A DNA stretch of 16,489 bases from the NCBI GenBank assembly GCA_903910215.1, contig CAIVYV010000353.1, forward strand, positions 1 to 16,489. The letters run 5' to 3'. Below, one piece after another: positions 13,872 through 16,489 of this stretch (position 1 is its first letter; each line of letters begins with the position of its first letter). Source of the DNA: an uncultured Pseudomonadota bacterium (GTDB lineage Bacteria > Pseudomonadota > Gammaproteobacteria > Steroidobacterales > Steroidobacteraceae). The position numbers and the translations under genes were made by a program. The notes under the pieces are model-generated. The model was not told where the DNA came from. It saw nothing but the letters and a program-made list of their open reading frames with translations, and did not search any database.

Positions 13872-14846
13872 ATGACTCGCCATTCACGATTTCTCCTGAT
13901 CACTGTCAGTGCTTTTGCCATCGCCGTGACTTCGGCATGTGGCAGCGACGACTCGCCCACCACCATTGCGCCTACAAGCGGATTTTTGACGGTCGGCTTG
14001 ACCGATGCGCCCGTTGATGACGCCGCAGAAGTCATCATCGTCGTTACCGGCATTGAACTTCCTCGCGGCCCCAACGATACGATCAACATCGATTTCGATG
14101 CCCCCCGCAGCGTAAATCTTCTCGAGTTTCGAGACGGCAAAAGTTTCAACCTTCTTGATGGAAACCCGCTACTACCAGGGGAGTATCAATGGCTGCGCTT
14201 GAAAATCCGAGCCCAAGAAAACCTACAGGATGGATCACGCATCCGATTGCGTGATGGCCGCCAGTTCCCCCTGTTCATACCTAGCGGCGCCGAATCCGGC
14301 CTCAAACTCAACCGCCCCTTCACCGTTGCGCAAGGATCCACGACTCGACTAATGATTGATTTCGATTTACGAAAGTCGCTCGTCATTCCGCCTGGACAGG
14401 GCGGCAACTGGATATTGAGACCGACGCTTCGTCTGGTCGATCAACTGCAAACGGGGTCTTTGACTGGAGCCGTGGACGTCAGCGGTCTCGCCACTCTGGT
14501 TGAGACCACTCCGAGCACGTGCAAAGCCGGCGTCTATATCTTCAAAGGCGAAAATACGCTCCCCGATGATATGGACGGCGACCCCACCGACGGAGTCGAC
14601 CCCATTATCTACGCCCCACTCACGCCGACGACGACAGGCGGCATCGCCAACTTTCGAATGAGTTATCTGGAGGCCGGGCGATACACCGCGGCTTTCACCT
14701 GCGATTTCGGAGTCGACATAGACCCGACGCGCAGCGAGTTCAATCCCCTGGCAGTTCCGCCCACCGGCACACCACCGGTCATGCGTTTCACCCGACGATT
14801 ATTCAACATATCAGCCGGAACACAAACCTCACTCACGTTCCCGTAA
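13872..14846 (+). CDS. DUF4382-domain lipoprotein
   Basis: A 324-residue predicted exported lipoprotein of unknown function. Residues 1-23 form a signal with an atypical lipobox T-S-A-C (20-23). The DUF4382 domain spans about 36-190, with the family features GFLTVGLTDAPVDDA (37-51), LLPGEYQWLRLKI (100-112), FIPSGAESGLKL (135-146), DFDLRKS (163-169) and LRPTLRLVD (182-190). The C-terminal part (about 195-324) looks like a beta-sandwich and has an aspartate-rich stretch D232-D243 (DDMDGDPTDGVD) that could bind calcium. The ribosome-binding site is weak or distant (GAGG, 12 bases). It lies 26 bp after the right regulator and may be co-transcribed with it. Confidence 0.85.
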   Translation: MTRHSRFLLITVSAFAIAVTSACGSDDSPTTIAPTSGFLTVGLTDAPVDDAAEVIIVVTGIELPRGPNDTINIDFDAPRSVNLLEFRDGKSFNLLDGNPLLPGEYQWLRLKIRAQENLQDGSRIRLRDGRQFPLFIPSGAESGLKLNRPFTVAQGSTTRLMIDFDLRKSLVIPPGQGGNWILRPTLRLVDQLQTGSLTGAVDVSGLATLVETTPSTCKAGVYIFKGENTLPDDMDGDPTDGVDPIIYAPLTPTTTGGIANFRMSYLEAGRYTAAFTCDFGVDIDPTRSEFNPLAVPPTGTPPVMRFTRRLFNISAGTQTSLTFP

Positions 14847-14915
14847 GGAGCCATCGTCACGGGACGTTTGCAATTTCGGCCACACAGAGCAATCGAGCGT
14901 CTCGCGATAACTGTG

Positions 14916-15635
14916 CTATGCGGAATACGCCAACCAGGGCATCAACACTCCCAATCCGATGAATGCGGTCGAAAATCCCAGTAGAGTGATCAGCGCAATC
15001 AAGAATGCCCAAAACATCGCGACCCGTTTGTTACGAAGTACAGCATTCACACTCGATACAACCGCGGTGACCATATCCACATCGCGATCAGCAATCATGG
15101 GCAAGCTGAAAACCGCCGTCGAAAAAGTGAGTGCTGCGAAGATGGTACCGAATGCGGAACCCACCGCCAGAAACTCAATCAGGGAGCGAGCGTCGTTCGA
15201 TTCGATCGACATGAAGGCGCTGACCATCATGCCCGAGCGCGACCATGTGAACAGGATGACCATCTGGATCAGTGCGAACACCGCTGCCTGACCCGGGATG
15301 CTACGTACCAAGCGGAAGCTATCCGAGAGTCGCGGAGATCGACCCTCCTCTAAAGCCCGACTGACGCTATACAGCCCGACCGCGATCAAGGGCGCGGCAA
15401 AAACAAAGCCCAAGAGCAACGCGGCGAGCAATGCAAAGCGCCCAAGTTGCCACGCCAAAGCGCTAATCGCCACGCTAACAAGGACGATGACAACGCCATA
15501 CGCAGCCGTCAGCGCCGGCGCACGTCGCACATCCTGCCAGCCTGCTGCCAACCACCGCAGTGGTGCCCGGCCATCGAGTCGTCGACACGGGACGACGAAG
15601 GGGCGTATTTCTTCGGCCGCATGAGGCTCTGTCAT
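14916..15635 (-). CDS. DUF2189-family membrane protein, probably truncated by an amber codon
   Basis: A 239-residue integral membrane protein of unknown function. Features that match DUF2189 as remembered: an N-terminal APLRWLAAGWQDV (24-36), several membrane helices (about 41-62, 67-92, 110-126, 153-172, 207-236), GLYSVSRALEEG and the loop FSLPMIADRDVDMVTAV. The family normally ends in a W-H-x-Y-R segment. Here the frame stops at TAG (14918-14916) and the next codons read H-S-Y-R-E-T-L, so a TGG-to-TAG change seems to have removed the tail. Without the stop the frame runs to TGA at 14831-14829, overlapping the end of the DUF4382 gene. The ribosome-binding site is weak. It is divergent from the esterase gene across 47 bp. 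Confidence 0.82.
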   Translation of the reverse strand: MTEPHAAEEIRPFVVPCRRLDGRAPLRWLAAGWQDVRRAPALTAAYGVVIVLVSVAISALAWQLGRFALLAALLLGFVFAAPLIAVGLYSVSRALEEGRSPRLSDSFRLVRSIPGQAAVFALIQMVILFTWSRSGMMVSAFMSIESNDARSLIEFLAVGSAFGTIFAALTFSTAVFSLPMIADRDVDMVTAVVSSVNAVLRNKRVAMFWAFLIALITLLGFSTAFIGLGVLMPWLAYSA

Positions 15636-15682
15636 ACACTGCTACCCTACACAATCCGGCCCTACGATACGAGGCAGAGATC

Positions 15683-16489
15683 ATGCGGCGTCTATCCATC
15701 ACAATCCTGATAGTCACCCTTGCTAGCCTGATCCCGAGCCCGGGTTACACCCAAGCTGATTTAGACATCAGCAGTGCGGCGGCACTTTGCGCAAAACTGC
15801 AGCCTGCCGCTGACGTCAAACTCCGTGAGTCGCCGCGATGGATCGACAAGGGCTCGCTGCCCGCGCATTGCGAGGTGCGCGGCATCAAAGCGAATAAAGT
15901 CGAATTCCTCATGCGCTTACCAACCCCATGGAACGGCCGCTTCATGATGGCAGGTTGCGGGGGCTTTTGCGGTGAGTTGCTCCCTGACAAACCAGGCTAC
16001 AGCAACTCGATCAATGAAGCGGTGAAACGAGGTTATGCCGCGATTGCGCATGATGGCGGACATAAGGCTGCAAGTTGGGATACGGACTGGGCAGCCGATG
16101 CAGAAGCGCTCGACATCTGGGCGTACCGGATTCTGCCACTGATGGTGGATGTCGGTCTCGATCTGACTCGGCAAACTTATGGCAAGGATCCCGACTACAA
16201 GTACTTCTCCGGCTGTTCTAACGGCGGGCGTCTCGGACTGATCGCCGCGCAAAGATATCCGCACCTGTTCGATGGCATCGCTGCAGGCGCGAGCATTTTC
16301 GATCTGAGCGGTACGGCAGGGCTGTGGGGCAACTGGCTTATCAGCAACGCCTATAGAGAAAATGCGCTCTTGCTGGACTCGAGCATTCAGAGTCGTTTGA
16401 AAAAGATCGTCTTGCAGCAATGCGACGTTAAAGATGGTCGAACGGATGGAATGATCAGCGAGCCGAGAAGCTGCGATATCGACTTCACC
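15683..16489 (+). CDS. Tannase/feruloyl esterase family protein, 5' part
   Basis: The first 269 residues of a secreted alpha/beta-hydrolase of the tannase/feruloyl esterase family, which cleaves ester bonds of phenolic acids such as gallate or ferulate. The frame is open to the window end; full-length members are usually about 500-550 residues. A signal peptide covers about 1-25 (likely cut after TQA). The nucleophile is S179 in GCSNGGR (177-183), with C178 next to it as expected for the family's disulfide-linked serine. HDGGHK (123-128) and FDGIAAGAS (196-204) are also typical. CDVKDGRTDGM (247-257) matches the family's calcium-binding aspartate loop. GAGG lies eight bases before the ATG. 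The actual substrate cannot be told from sequence. Confidence 0.9.
   Translation, partial: MRRLSITILIVTLASLIPSPGYTQADLDISSAAALCAKLQPAADVKLRESPRWIDKGSLPAHCEVRGIKANKVEFLMRLPTPWNGRFMMAGCGGFCGELLPDKPGYSNSINEAVKRGYAAIAHDGGHKAASWDTDWAADAEALDIWAYRILPLMVDVGLDLTRQTYGKDPDYKYFSGCSNGGRLGLIAAQRYPHLFDGIAAGASIFDLSGTAGLWGNWLISNAYRENALLLDSSIQSRLKKIVLQQCDVKDGRTDGMISEPRSCDIDFT

Noticed and set aside
15917..16420. 167-codon minus-strand frame at the right edge
   Set aside because: It is antisense to the esterase frame, which has a signal peptide, a catalytic motif and a calcium loop.
1..16489. CRISPR array, tRNA or rRNA genes
   Set aside because: No regularly spaced repeats, tRNA-like cloverleaf or rRNA stretch was noticed on either strand by reading.

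Overview
This window is dominated by a complete-looking Tad (tight adherence) / Flp type IVc pilus locus of about 10.8 kb (about 2132-12956, + strand) from a Gram-negative bacterium. The secretin, two lipoproteins with lipoboxes, GC content only modestly above 50%, and the neighbouring families (DUF2189, DUF4382, tannase/feruloyl esterase, CxC-tailed Crp/Fnr regulators) suggest a proteobacterium, probably an environmental gamma- or betaproteobacterium. This placement is inferred from family content; no 16S or other marker is present.

Left flank (1-2131). A short gene-free edge is followed by a Crp/Fnr-type regulator on the minus strand (182-907). Next comes a gene-free stretch of about 600 bp (908-1510) with two inverted repeats upstream of the regulator and, on the plus strand, a run of hairpins ending in two rightward intrinsic terminators. 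No credible plus-strand gene lies upstream of those terminators, so a small structured RNA is the best guess. An Hsp20/alpha-crystallin chaperone (1511-1927, minus) is divergent from the pilus locus across a 204-bp region rich in repeats.

Tad locus. The order is flp (54-aa prepilin) - prepilin peptidase tadV/cpaA - cpaB/rcpC - secretin cpaC/rcpA - a small unrecognised lipoprotein - tadG-like - two TadE/TadF pseudopilins - tadZ/cpaE - ATPase tadA/cpaF - platform proteins tadB and tadC - TPR lipoprotein tadD. Six of the junctions from cpaC to tadB overlap by 4-7 bp, indicating translational coupling. flp is bracketed by an RNA hairpin in its leader and a 15-bp hairpin just after its stop, as expected for a major pilin that must be made in excess over the machinery. 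Flp, TadE and TadF share the same G|X4-E processing geometry, so all are probably cut by the locus peptidase, whose GxGD motif reads SAGD.

Right flank (12957-16489). A second Crp/Fnr regulator (13054-13845) shares its recognition helix (VRREAVT) and ACEC tail with the left-hand one, so the pilus locus is bracketed by two related regulators. After it come a DUF4382 lipoprotein, a DUF2189 membrane protein on the minus strand that appears to have lost its C-terminus through an in-frame amber codon, and the first 269 residues of a secreted tannase/feruloyl esterase running off the window.

The most interesting points are the candidate structured RNA at 1221-1434, the hairpins around flp, the twin regulators, the unidentified small lipoprotein in the cpaD/rcpB position, the lysine-less P-loop of TadZ, and the amber codon in the DUF2189 gene. 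No wholly new system is evident; the core is a recognisable Tad locus with unusual details.
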